From positions 1 through 64,000 of the forward strand of contig JBAYTZ010000007.1 in the NCBI GenBank assembly GCA_041675285.1: a stretch of 64,000 nucleotides of DNA. The letters run 5' to 3'. Under the pieces are notes generated by a model that worked only from the letters and a program-made list of their open reading frames with translations, was not told where the DNA came from and did no database searches. Below are positions 25,089 to 33,724 of the stretch, one piece after another; the first letter of the stretch is position 1; each line of letters starts with the position of its first letter. The DNA is from Candidatus Delongbacteria bacterium (GTDB lineage Bacteria > CAIWAD01). The translations under genes and the position numbers were made by a program.

Positions 25089-25829
25089 ATGCGCATTCGA
25101 CTGGGATGGCTGGGCCTGGGGCTGTGGGCGGCCAGCGCGCAGGCCAATCTGCAATTGAATTTCCCGCTGGAGCGCCTGGGCACGGGGGACTACAACGGCG
25201 TCGAGTTCCTGTCGGCGGACGCCCTGCTGGAGGTGGACGGCGTCGCCGTGGTCCGGCTGGCCGCCAATCAGCGGGTCGTGGGCGGCAGCCCGGTGATGGT
25301 GGGGCTGATCTGGGCCTATGATTCCGATCCCGCCCACCAGCTGGAAGAGCTGCTGAACCAGGGCGCCAGCGTGGTGCTGCGCGACGTCCAGCTGCGCCTG
25401 AGCTGCCCGGCCGGCAGCCCCGTCCTGAGCTGGTCCCGGGGCGTCAACTTCGCCTACCCCTACCAGCTCGGCACGCCCTTTCCCGTCAACCTGCCCGCCG
25501 CCATGCCTGTCTTCGACACCCTGGATTGTGACACGGCCCTGGAGGAGGGCGCCGCGCCCCAGGCCCTGAGCTTCGCCCTGGGGGAGGCCCAGCCCAACCC
25601 CTTCAACCCGACGACCAGTCTCAGTTACACGCTGCCCGCCAGCCAGGATGTCACTCTGCGAGTCTACAACCCCGGCGGCCAACTGGTGCGCACGCTGGCC
25701 CAGGGCCGGATGCCGCGCGGTGTCCACAACGTTCTGTTCGACGCCTCCCGGCTGGCCTCGGGCCTCTACTTGTGCCGGCTGGAATCCGACGGCCGGGCGG
25801 TCACGCGCAAGATCCTCTATCTGAAGTAG
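25089..25829 (+). CDS. Secreted paralog 4, short form without the Hydin-like domain
   Basis: 246 residues with GGGAGG before the ATG. Signal peptide (LGWLGLGLWAASAQA), the shared N-terminal domain (NLQLNFPLERLGTGDYNGVE ... VGLIWAYDSD), then directly a PNPFNP tail (AQPNPFNPTTSLSYTLPASQ ... SRLASGLYLCRLESDG). The Hydin-like middle of the other three is missing. The short form shows that the first domain and tail are sufficient modules, and that the middle domain is the variable insert. Confidence 0.75.
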   Translation: MRIRLGWLGLGLWAASAQANLQLNFPLERLGTGDYNGVEFLSADALLEVDGVAVVRLAANQRVVGGSPVMVGLIWAYDSDPAHQLEELLNQGASVVLRDVQLRLSCPAGSPVLSWSRGVNFAYPYQLGTPFPVNLPAAMPVFDTLDCDTALEEGAAPQALSFALGEAQPNPFNPTTSLSYTLPASQDVTLRVYNPGGQLVRTLAQGRMPRGVHNVLFDASRLASGLYLCRLESDGRAVTRKILYLK

Positions 25830-25895
25830 GCTGGCGCGTCCCCCGGCGGGGCCGGTTCGCAAAGCCGCGCCAGTCCGTCCTAACCGCACAAAAAG

Positions 25896-25928
25896 AACCG
25901 GCCCCCTGCTTGCGCAGGGGGCCGGTTT
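25896..25928. terminator. Bidirectional terminator between convergent genes
   Basis: A perfect 14-bp stem, AACCGGCCCCCTGC and GCAGGGGGCCGGTT, loop TTGC. It has TT(T) on the plus side and CTTTTTG on the minus side. It separates paralog 4 from the starch-binding protein that reads toward it. Confidence 0.85.
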
Positions 25929-25951
25929 GCAGTTGGCGCAGGCCGGGAGTC

Positions 25952-27595
25952 TTACTTCTCGGCGGTCACCACGTAGAAGGCGCGGCCGGTGGCCGGCAGG
26001 GTCACGGTGGTGTTGGTGGTGGTGGTCTCCAGCGTGGCCGGGGCGGGATAGCCGTCGATCTGGCTGTAGACGCGATAGCCCGTGGCCAGCGGCACGGCCG
26101 TCCAGCTCAGGGTCACCTGGCCGCTGGAGTAGACGATCTCCAGGTTGGGCGGGCAGAACCAGTCGTCCCAGGCGGTGGGCGGCAGGGTCATGTTGGGCGT
26201 GGCATCATCCAACGTGAAGGGCCGGTTGGTGATGTTGTCCTCCCAGTTCCAGGTGCTGCCGTCGGTGGTGAAGGCCGTCTTGTACTCCACGTCGAAGACG
26301 GAGCCGGCGGGGAAGGTCACGTCCGCTTCCCAGACGCCGTCCAGGTCGGCATCCGTCATGGGCATGCTGCCGGCCGTCCAGTCCAGCGGGGCCACGTTGC
26401 CCTGCAGGGAGACGCCGCTCACGGTGCCGATGCAGTTCATGTCCTGGCTGAAGTGCGCCGTGATGGGCACCGTGGTGCCCGCGGGCGGGACGTAGTTGCT
26501 GAAGAAGGCGTTGGGCAGGGCGGTGAAGCCGGGGGCCATGCAGAGCCGGCGATTGACGCCGTCCTCATAGGTCCAGGCCGTGCCGTCCGCACTCTTGAGG
26601 AATTTGTACTCCAGCGTGTTCAAGGTGCCGGCCGGGAAGATCACCATGCCCGAGAACAGGCCGGGATGGCCCACGTCGCTCAAGGCCAGGGTCGTATCCC
26701 AGTTGAGCGGGGCGCGCGTGCCGCGGATGCCCACGCCGCCGGCGTAGCTGGCGGGATCCTGGTGCTGCAGGTCCACGGCGAAGATCACCATGGCGTTGGC
26801 GCCCAGGGGAGCCTCGACGCAGGGGCACTCGGCTTCGTCGTTCCAGTAGCCGCTGTATTCGCCGGTGGTGGCGCCGGAGGGCACGGTGAACTCGCGGTTG
26901 GCGAAGGGACCGCCGGGCAGGCTTTCCCAGTCGGTGCCGTTGCGGAACTTGAACTCGATGGTCAGGGCGGAACCCGCCGGCCAGACGATGTCGGTGGCGT
27001 AGACGCGCGGGCTGACTTGGGTCATGGCCTGGTAGACCCAGCCGTTGAAGGAGCCGGAGATGCCGGGGCCCTGGCCGTTGTTGGTGACACAGTGGAAGTC
27101 GCCCACCACGTGCAGGGTGAAGTCCTCGGTGGTGGCGTTCTCCACCAGGTAGAAGGCCGGGGAGGCGGCGTTGAAGGTCGCCTCGGGGCTGCCCGGACGC
27201 GCCGTAAAGGCCGCCGCGCCGTCCACGTCGGCGAACTCGCAGTAGAAGAACACGCTGTCGCCGCTCAGGGCCGCCATGGGGATGTCGGCGAAATGCTCGT
27301 CCAGGGGATCGTAGCAGTCGCCGATGTTCAGCTGCATGGGCACGCTGGAGTAGGTGGTTTCGCCCTGGGCGCGGTAGAACAGGGTCTTGGTCACGTCGGC
27401 GCATTCGGTGCTGTCACACGCACCCGAGCAGCCGGTTTTCAGGTAGCGGGCGTAGACCCGGACGTCGGCGCTGTTGGGCACCGTGTCGCCGGACTCCTGC
27501 CACTGCAAGTAGCTCTGCTCCACCAGGGCCGCGGCGGGCTGGGCCAGCAGGGCCAGCAGGGCGGCGACGGCGGAAAGTCGGGGAAAGAGTTTCAT
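25952..27595 (-). CDS. Secreted protein with starch-binding (CBM20/48-like) modules and C-terminal Fn3-like domain
   Basis: 547 residues from the ATG at 27593-27595 (AGAGGT about 8 bases upstream), overlapping the stop of the glycosidase gene by 4 bases. Signal peptide LSAVAALLALLAQPAAA. Residues about 170-240 resemble a CBM48-like fold (ISGSFNGWVYQAM ... IEFKFRNGTDWES). Two CBM20-like modules follow, with APLNWDTTLALSD ... LEYKFLKSADGTAW ... EDGVNRRL and APLDWTAGSMPM ... VEYKTAFTTDGSTWNWED. The end is fibronectin-like (LSWTAVPLATGYRVYS). There is no catalytic domain, so it probably binds alpha-glucan for the adjacent enzyme. Confidence 0.7.
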   Translation of the reverse strand: MKLFPRLSAVAALLALLAQPAAALVEQSYLQWQESGDTVPNSADVRVYARYLKTGCSGACDSTECADVTKTLFYRAQGETTYSSVPMQLNIGDCYDPLDEHFADIPMAALSGDSVFFYCEFADVDGAAAFTARPGSPEATFNAASPAFYLVENATTEDFTLHVVGDFHCVTNNGQGPGISGSFNGWVYQAMTQVSPRVYATDIVWPAGSALTIEFKFRNGTDWESLPGGPFANREFTVPSGATTGEYSGYWNDEAECPCVEAPLGANAMVIFAVDLQHQDPASYAGGVGIRGTRAPLNWDTTLALSDVGHPGLFSGMVIFPAGTLNTLEYKFLKSADGTAWTYEDGVNRRLCMAPGFTALPNAFFSNYVPPAGTTVPITAHFSQDMNCIGTVSGVSLQGNVAPLDWTAGSMPMTDADLDGVWEADVTFPAGSVFDVEYKTAFTTDGSTWNWEDNITNRPFTLDDATPNMTLPPTAWDDWFCPPNLEIVYSSGQVTLSWTAVPLATGYRVYSQIDGYPAPATLETTTTNTTVTLPATGRAFYVVTAEK

Positions 27596-30500
27596 CGAAG
27601 ACCTCTTGAATTGGGTTGCGATTGGGTGTTGCCTGCCCGCACGACGAAGAAGCCGCTCGTGCCGGAGGGCGGGAGGATGAATTCGCTGGCGGGCGTCTCC
27701 GCCAGGGGGGTGGGCCCGGGCTCGTCCCAGGGCGCCGCGAGAGCGTAGATCCGATAGCTGAGGGCGCCGGCCACGGGCTCCCAGTCCAGCTTGAGCGTGC
27801 CGTCGGCGAGCAGCGTGACGCTGACCAGCGGCGCGGCCGGGGCTGTGGGCACGGGATTGTTGGGCGCCACGCCCATCCGGGGCATGGGTCCGTCCATGGG
27901 CGGCTGGGTGAAGGTGAACCAATTGCCGTAGGTGACGTTGGTCCCCACCGGATTGGCCTGGGGCCAGGCCAGCACGGTGACCTGGCTGGCTTCCTGGGTG
28001 AAGCCCGCGCAGAGCGCCAGCTGGGTCGGGTTGCCTAGCTCGCTCCAGGGAATGCGCAGCTCGGTCAGCAGATTTCCGCTCCAGCCCTCGTAGCTGCTGC
28101 CCGAGTGGCTGCCGAAGGCCATGTAGGTCCAGGCCGCCCCCGTCCAGTGGTTGATCTGCATGCTGTTGCCGCCGCCTTCCACAGCGACGGAGTACTCGGG
28201 CCGGCGCGCGCTGCTGAAGCCGATCCGGCTCCAGGAGTCGCGCGGGGCGCCGCTGCCGGCCACGCCGTCCGTGTCCAGGTGGACGAAGAAATCGCCCGTG
28301 GCCAGGTTGCGGCCCCGGAAGGCCAGGTAGAGCGCCTGGGCGTCCCAGGTGAGGAAGAGGCTGTCCGCCCGATTCTCCAGCAGTTCCGTGGCGCGGATGA
28401 AGTCTTGCGCGCCATCCACCAGGGGCGTGTGCGGCGTGAGCCCGTTGGGCACGGCGAAGAGCGCCGTGTCGTGGGCCGGGTCCACGAGGTTGCCCGCCAG
28501 ATCGGTCACGCCCGTGGCCGTGATGCTGCCGCCCACCCCGCCGGAGAGGCCGGCCAGCCGCAGGTGCACGCGCCGGGTCCAGGCCTGACGCTCCGCCGAG
28601 AGGATGCTGACGCCGCCGGGGAAGCCGCTCAGGCTCCAGTGGGCCGGGTTCTCCGCGCTGGCCTCGTCCACGGCTTCGCTGAAGTCCAGCACGGCCAGGT
28701 CGGGCGCCAGCCAGGGGGCGCTGTCCGCCAGCTCGGGACCCTTCACGTCCAGGTCTGTCAGCGCCAGGGACACCAGTTCCGGCACCTGACCCTGCGCGTC
28801 GGGAGCCGTGCTGCGCCCGGCGTAGAACAGGAAGCGGAAGCGGCCGTCGCCCTTGATCTCATCTCCCTTGACCAGCGTGCCCTGGAAATCACCGGCGTGC
28901 TGCGCGCCGCCGTTGCCCAGCACCAGGGCCGCCGTCCAGCCCGTGGTGGTGTTGCGCTGGCCCAGCCAGTCGCTCTGCGGCCAGGCGGCGCCGGGATCCC
29001 AGAGCCGCGTGGTGGAGCCGTTCCAGAGCAGATCCAGGTAGTCCGGCGTGAAACCGCTCTTGACGAGGGTCTCGCTGGGCGTGTCGTAGTCGCAGGTGAT
29101 GAAAGGTTCGCCGGCGCGCAGGCTGAAGGTCTTCACCAGGCCCGAGGCGTGGCTGAGACGCACGCGCGCGAAGCCCACGCCGACGGAATCCACGCTCAGG
29201 GCGTAGGGATCGTTCTCCAGCAGCGGACTGACATCGCTGAACGCGGCCACGTGGTTGTTGGAGGAGCCGTCGTTGAAGTCGCCCTCGGTGTCCACCCAGT
29301 AGGCGCTGCAGCTGCCCACCAGGCTGGCGGCGTCCGTGGAATCCTTGGCGAAGATCCAGGGCGCGCGGCCGCCGGCGGGCTCGAAGACGGCCAGCACGCG
29401 GTCGCTGTGCAGGACCAGTTCCTCCACGCCGTCGGCGTCCACGTCCGCCAGCTGGGCGCCCGTGCCCTGCCAGGCCTGCCCGCCCCACCAGCGGCCCGCC
29501 TCGGCGTAGACGCGGGCGTTCTTGATATGGGAGGAATAGCGGTGGATCCAGCCGCTGATCTCGCCGCCGTCGTGCCAGCCCGTCTCGTAGACGTTGGTCA
29601 TCAGCACGTACCAGGCCAGGGTGGAGAGCTTGTTGTCCGGGTTGCCCATCAGCCAGCTCCAGGCGTCGTTCCAGGCCTGGCCGTAGTTCCACTGCGGCAC
29701 GTGCTGGTCGCTGTGCGCGGGCGCGCCGGCGAAGTGCCCGTACCACGAATTGGCCGTGCCGGGACTGAGCCAGTCGCTGCCGTAGCCGCCGCGTCCACCC
29801 AGCAGGCCGTAGGTGCCGTTCTGCAGGTTGATGGCCCCGCCGCCGAAACCGCCCAGGGCGGCGTCGAGCTTCATGGACTCCACGGAGCCGCCGCTGGCGG
29901 CGATCTGCTGCACGAGCCAGATCATGTTGTTGAGCGCGCTGGGGAACTGCCCGGCGAAGCCCGCCACCTCCGCGGCCACCTCCCAGTCCGTGCCGTAGAC
30001 CAGCAGCTCGTCCGGCGAGGTGCCCAGGATCATGTTCCAGGCCGCGCCGGCGTCGTGGTGGCAGTTGCCCGTGAACGAGCCGTTGATGGGGATGACGTTC
30101 AAGTCACCCTGGCCGGGCACGGGGATGGTGTAGATGTGGCGGTCGTTGGCCCAGTTGTTCTGGTAGTCGCAGTGCTCCTCCTGGTCCAGCAGGACGCCGT
30201 AGACGCCGTGGGGCAGCCAGTCGTCGCCGATCCAGTCCAGCACGTGGGCGGCGGTGTTCCAGGGGTTGCCGTCGTTGTCCTCGGGGCTGACCCAGACGCG
30301 CTCGGGCACCCAGGCCACGTGGGGCGTGTAGCCGTAGCGCCAGGCGGTCATCTGGCTGTGGGTGTGGACGGCCCAGTCGTTCATGCTGTCCTGGACGAAG
30401 GGCATGATATGCTGGGCGTAGGCGCTGGTGAGCATGCCGGCCCAGCCCTCGGTCACGCCGCGGGCCAGCCAGTCGTTCCAGCCCTCCACCGTGCCGTCCG

Positions 30501-31269
30501 GGTAGTACCACTGGGCCGCGCTCTGCAGCGGGCCGCTGACGTGGAAGTTGCCGGGCACGTCGAGCACGTCGTGCAGGCCCAGCAGCTCATCGAAACCGCG
30601 GTGCTCGCTGCCCGTGTCGAGGTACTCGCTCCAGTGCTGTTCGTGGGAATCGGCCTCGTCGCCCCAGAGCACGTCGGTCCAGGTGAGGCCCTGGTTGCCG
30701 TGGTGGACGAAAGCCACGTGATGATCGCTGCGCTCGCCCTCCCGGGCGGATTCCAGTTCGTCGGCCAGCGGCGCGCCGGCTCCGGCACGGGTGGCCAGGC
30801 TCAGTCCGGTGCCGGATTCCAGCAGGCGGCTCCAGAGGGTCCACTCCGCCGGCAGCCAGAGCTCCAGCACGGCCGCGCCGCGCTCCCGGCGAATCTCCGG
30901 GCGCACGCTGGCGAGGGTTTTCCAGATGCCAGCCGTCGACATCTGCCAGCTCAGACGCTCCCGTCCCTCCAGCACCAGCCGCTGACCGTCCGGGGCTTTC
31001 ACTTCCAACCGGCCGTCTCCCCAGGGTGCCAGGCTGCCCAGCCGCAGCACGCCACGGCCCTCCCGCACGCCGGCGCAGGCCAGGCTGAGGTCGAGTGCCG
31101 GGGACATGCCGCCCTCGGCGGGATCCAGGGCCAGCAGCCGCAGTCCGGGGGTGAATCCCGCGGGCGGAGAGGCGGGGGCGGCCGGGGCACCGAGGGGCGC
31201 CAGGCAGAGTCCCGCCAGGGCCAGGGCCGGGGCGGTGAGCAGAGACAACTGGAATGGGCGCAGGAGCAT
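27592..31269 (-). CDS. Very large secreted GH57-like glycosidase with CBM9/DOMON-like and Fn3-like domains
   Basis: 1225 residues, signal peptide ending about APAAPA. The catalytic part (about 190-520) has HHGNQGLTW, AWVPERVW with a candidate catalytic Glu, GVYGVLLDQEEHCDYQN and LLVYGTDWEVAAE with a candidate Asp, an arrangement like GH57 amylases and pullulanases. A long beta-rich middle contains a DVDADGVEELVL metal-loop-like segment. Residues about 975-1130 look like a CBM9/DOMON sugar-binding domain (LFLTWDAQALYLAFRG ... FVHLDTDG). A fibronectin-like domain closes the protein. With the CBM20-bearing partner in the same operon, extracellular starch or glycogen degradation is the likely job. 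Exact GH family needs a profile search. Confidence 0.6.
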   Translation of the reverse strand: MLLRPFQLSLLTAPALALAGLCLAPLGAPAAPASPPAGFTPGLRLLALDPAEGGMSPALDLSLACAGVREGRGVLRLGSLAPWGDGRLEVKAPDGQRLVLEGRERLSWQMSTAGIWKTLASVRPEIRRERGAAVLELWLPAEWTLWSRLLESGTGLSLATRAGAGAPLADELESAREGERSDHHVAFVHHGNQGLTWTDVLWGDEADSHEQHWSEYLDTGSEHRGFDELLGLHDVLDVPGNFHVSGPLQSAAQWYYPDGTVEGWNDWLARGVTEGWAGMLTSAYAQHIMPFVQDSMNDWAVHTHSQMTAWRYGYTPHVAWVPERVWVSPEDNDGNPWNTAAHVLDWIGDDWLPHGVYGVLLDQEEHCDYQNNWANDRHIYTIPVPGQGDLNVIPINGSFTGNCHHDAGAAWNMILGTSPDELLVYGTDWEVAAEVAGFAGQFPSALNNMIWLVQQIAASGGSVESMKLDAALGGFGGGAINLQNGTYGLLGGRGGYGSDWLSPGTANSWYGHFAGAPAHSDQHVPQWNYGQAWNDAWSWLMGNPDNKLSTLAWYVLMTNVYETGWHDGGEISGWIHRYSSHIKNARVYAEAGRWWGGQAWQGTGAQLADVDADGVEELVLHSDRVLAVFEPAGGRAPWIFAKDSTDAASLVGSCSAYWVDTEGDFNDGSSNNHVAAFSDVSPLLENDPYALSVDSVGVGFARVRLSHASGLVKTFSLRAGEPFITCDYDTPSETLVKSGFTPDYLDLLWNGSTTRLWDPGAAWPQSDWLGQRNTTTGWTAALVLGNGGAQHAGDFQGTLVKGDEIKGDGRFRFLFYAGRSTAPDAQGQVPELVSLALTDLDVKGPELADSAPWLAPDLAVLDFSEAVDEASAENPAHWSLSGFPGGVSILSAERQAWTRRVHLRLAGLSGGVGGSITATGVTDLAGNLVDPAHDTALFAVPNGLTPHTPLVDGAQDFIRATELLENRADSLFLTWDAQALYLAFRGRNLATGDFFVHLDTDGVAGSGAPRDSWSRIGFSSARRPEYSVAVEGGGNSMQINHWTGAAWTYMAFGSHSGSSYEGWSGNLLTELRIPWSELGNPTQLALCAGFTQEASQVTVLAWPQANPVGTNVTYGNWFTFTQPPMDGPMPRMGVAPNNPVPTAPAAPLVSVTLLADGTLKLDWEPVAGALSYRIYALAAPWDEPGPTPLAETPASEFILPPSGTSGFFVVRAGNTQSQPNSRGLR

Positions 31270-31481
31270 GGGGGGCTGCCTTTCTGGGTTCCTTCAGCCT
31301 ACGCTGTAGAGCAAAAATAGCGCCAGCCCGATCCAGCTGTTGATCCTTTGATATTCAACGTGATGCAATGGAAGCAAACCCGTACTGATTCCACCGGGTT
31401 GCCCATCCCGCCGGAAATTGGACAGGCTGCCGGGCTTCAGGACTGGCCTCCAGAGGCAAGGCGGAGGTCCCGACGCTGGAA

Positions 31482-32456
31482 TCAGCGGGTGGAGCGGGCC
31501 GCCGGGCGGAACAATTCCAGCCAGCCGGCGAGCAGTCCCGCCGCCAGGGCCAGTCCGGGTCGATGGGCCGCCAGGGCCAATAGCAGGGCGGCCGCGCAGC
31601 ACCAGAGCGGGAGAGGGCCCAGCGGTCGGGGCTGCGCGTCGGGCAGCGGGCGCCGGTGCCAGAGCAGCGTAAGCACCAGCAACTCGGCGCCGGCCAGCAG
31701 CGGCAGGACGCCCGGCCAGAAGACCATGGGTTCCAGCACGAGGGCGGGCAGGCGGTGGACGTGGACCAGCCAGGTCAGGTCGAGGGCCCAGGCCAGCCCG
31801 CAGCCGGCCACCACGGCCTGTCCCAGCCACGCCGGGTGTTCGAGCAGCCGGGCGGAGAGGGCCGGGCGTCCGAAGCGGCGCCAGAGCACGGCCAGCATCA
31901 GCACGAGCAGCCCGGGGACGGCCTCCCTGCCCAGCGGGTAGGGATGGCGGTCCAGGCCCAGCCAGCCGGGATTCAACACCGGGGCGCTGAGGGCCAGGAA
32001 GCTCAGGCTGCGCGAGGCCGGCAGCCAGGCGGGCGCGCCGGACCAGTCCCGCTCCACCCGTCCGCGCACCCAGCGCAGGGCGGCCGCCAGCACCAGGGAC
32101 GCGCACACCAGCAGGGCGGCCAGAATCCCCAGCCAGAGCGCGAGGAACAGCCGCTCAGGGTCGCTCGCGCCGAGGGCCAGCCACCCGGCCGTGCCCGCAG
32201 AGCCCAGCGCGCCGGTCAGGCAGGCCCAGGCCCAGCCCTTGAGGTGCCGCCGCAGGGTCAGGCCCCGCCAGGGGACCAGCCGACAGCCCTGCCAGAGCAG
32301 CAGGAAGATGGCGAGCAGGCCCCAGAGGTCGGGGTGGCCCCGGTCGCCCAGCGGCCCGGCCACGCACACGATCCAGCCCAGCAGCAGGAACAGGGCGAAG
32401 GAGTGCCCGCGGTCGCCGCTGGAGTTCTGGCCCTGGCTGGTGGCGGCGGTGGTCAT
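31482..32456 (-). CDS. Polytopic membrane protein, function unknown
   Basis: 324 residues from the ATG at 32454-32456, with AGGAG 8 bases upstream on that strand. About eight strongly hydrophobic segments (FALFLLLGWIVCVAG, LLAIFLLLWQG, LALWLGILAALLVCASLVL, LPLWCCAAALLLALAA among them) are separated by short Arg-rich loops. No transporter motif or catalytic residues were recognised. It lies 155 bases downstream of the ABC exporter operon on the same strand, behind a hairpin, so it may or may not be cotranscribed. Confidence 0.6.
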   Translation of the reverse strand: MTTAATSQGQNSSGDRGHSFALFLLLGWIVCVAGPLGDRGHPDLWGLLAIFLLLWQGCRLVPWRGLTLRRHLKGWAWACLTGALGSAGTAGWLALGASDPERLFLALWLGILAALLVCASLVLAAALRWVRGRVERDWSGAPAWLPASRSLSFLALSAPVLNPGWLGLDRHPYPLGREAVPGLLVLMLAVLWRRFGRPALSARLLEHPAWLGQAVVAGCGLAWALDLTWLVHVHRLPALVLEPMVFWPGVLPLLAGAELLVLTLLWHRRPLPDAQPRPLGPLPLWCCAAALLLALAAHRPGLALAAGLLAGWLELFRPAARSTR

Positions 32457-32564
32457 GCGCGGGTCTCCTGTGGTGTCACACGAAGGCTGTGGTCTGGGGG
32501 GATGCCGGGAGCAAGGTATCGAAGGGCCGAGGGTTTGGCGCGGTTTCGTGAGCACGCGCAACGG

Positions 32565-32591
32565 GAAGAGCCGGCGCGGGGCCGGCTCTTC
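32565..32591 (-). terminator. Hairpin after the ABC operon
   Basis: GAAGAGCCGGC, loop of five, GCCGGCTCTTC: a perfect 11-bp stem just beyond the permease stop. There is no T-tract on the minus strand, so it may attenuate or protect the 3' end rather than fully terminate. Confidence 0.45.
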
Positions 32592-32611
32592 GACTGTGTC
32601 ACGGGTTCGGG

Positions 32612-33694
32612 TCAGGCTTCTTCGCGCCAGCGCAGCAGCCAGGTGGAGGCGTAGAGCAGCGCCAGGCCCACCAGCACGCCGCCGGCCAGGTCCGGCCACG
32701 AGACGACTGATTCCTCCGCCAGTTGCATGGCCTCCACGTAGACGTCGCCCTGCGGCCCGCGGAAGGACCAGCCCGGCGGGACGATGTGGCGGGTGATCCA
32801 CTGGGCCAGTTCACCACCCGTCAGGTAGAGCCGGTCCAGCATGGCCAGGCCCGCCACGGCCACCAGCGCCGCGAAGCGCCGGGAGGAGTGCCAGGTGTTG
32901 AGCGCGTAGCAGAAGCCCAGCGCGGGCAGGAAGAGCAGGAAGTCCAGCAGCAGCTCGCGGGCCATCTGTCCCCAGATCTGCGCCAGCGGGGCCGGCTGCC
33001 AGAGCAGCGGGACGGGGTTCATCCCGTGGACCAGGGCGGCGCCGGACAGCACCAGCAGCGGAATCAGCTGGGCCGCCGCGGCCGTGGCGAGCATCAGGAC
33101 CAGCAGGAGCGGCCCGTTCACCAGGGCCTTGGCCAGCACGGCCTCGCCTTCGGTGAGCGGCATGGACTTGAAGAAGTAGATGCTGCGGTTGGCCGCCTCC
33201 TGACGGAACATGTTCAGGGTCAGGAGGGCCGCCATGAAGCCCAGCGGCAGCAGCGTGAACTTGCCGATGACCAGCAGGACCAGCAGCAGCATGTGCGAGC
33301 GCACCTGCACGGGCAGACGCCCGAAGAAGTCCAGTAGGTTGGCCACGGTGACGTCGCCCAGTTCCACCACGATCCCGCTGTCGCCCAGTCCCGGGATCAG
33401 GCGGGCCAGGTTGCTGTGGGAGCCGTGGAAGCTAAGGCTGTCGCGCCATTCGGTGGGCGGCTCGCTGTCCGAGCCGTTGAAGTGGATGGTGGACTGGTTG
33501 GAGCGCAGGTTGGCGTCGATGCGTCCCGGCAGCACCAGGGCCAGCAGGCTGCCCGCCAGCACCAGGCTGGTCAGGATCAGCGGCAGCATCCAGATGGGCC
33601 GGTGCTCCCAGAGTTCGCGGCGCATCAGCATGCCCAGGCGCCGCAACTTGCCGCGGAAGTGCGGATTGACGGGGGTGTCGGTTTGAGCCGTCAT
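32612..33694 (-). CDS. ABC transporter permease 2
   Basis: 360 residues, about six membrane segments, with a large external loop after the first. It is related to the preceding permease: both have RRELWEHR near the N-terminus, a SMPL segment (IYFFKSMPLTEGEAVLAKAL) in mid-protein, LDRLYLTGGELAQWI near the end, and a C-terminal RWREEA. This is the ABC-2/YtrC-like exporter layout. It is the last gene of a GntR-ATPase-permease-permease operon. Substrate unknown; related YtrABC systems respond to wall-active compounds. Confidence 0.75.
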   Translation of the reverse strand: MTAQTDTPVNPHFRGKLRRLGMLMRRELWEHRPIWMLPLILTSLVLAGSLLALVLPGRIDANLRSNQSTIHFNGSDSEPPTEWRDSLSFHGSHSNLARLIPGLGDSGIVVELGDVTVANLLDFFGRLPVQVRSHMLLLVLLVIGKFTLLPLGFMAALLTLNMFRQEAANRSIYFFKSMPLTEGEAVLAKALVNGPLLLVLMLATAAAAQLIPLLVLSGAALVHGMNPVPLLWQPAPLAQIWGQMARELLLDFLLFLPALGFCYALNTWHSSRRFAALVAVAGLAMLDRLYLTGGELAQWITRHIVPPGWSFRGPQGDVYVEAMQLAEESVVSWPDLAGGVLVGLALLYASTWLLRWREEA

Positions 33695-33724
33695 GAGTCA
33701 TCTCCCTTCGGTCGCGCGAACGGT

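Noticed and set aside
28105..31320. A 1071-codon plus-strand frame opposite the GH57-like gene
   Set aside because: The composition is Gly/Ala/Val/His shadow sequence with no domain. The minus-strand frame has a signal peptide and recognisable motifs.
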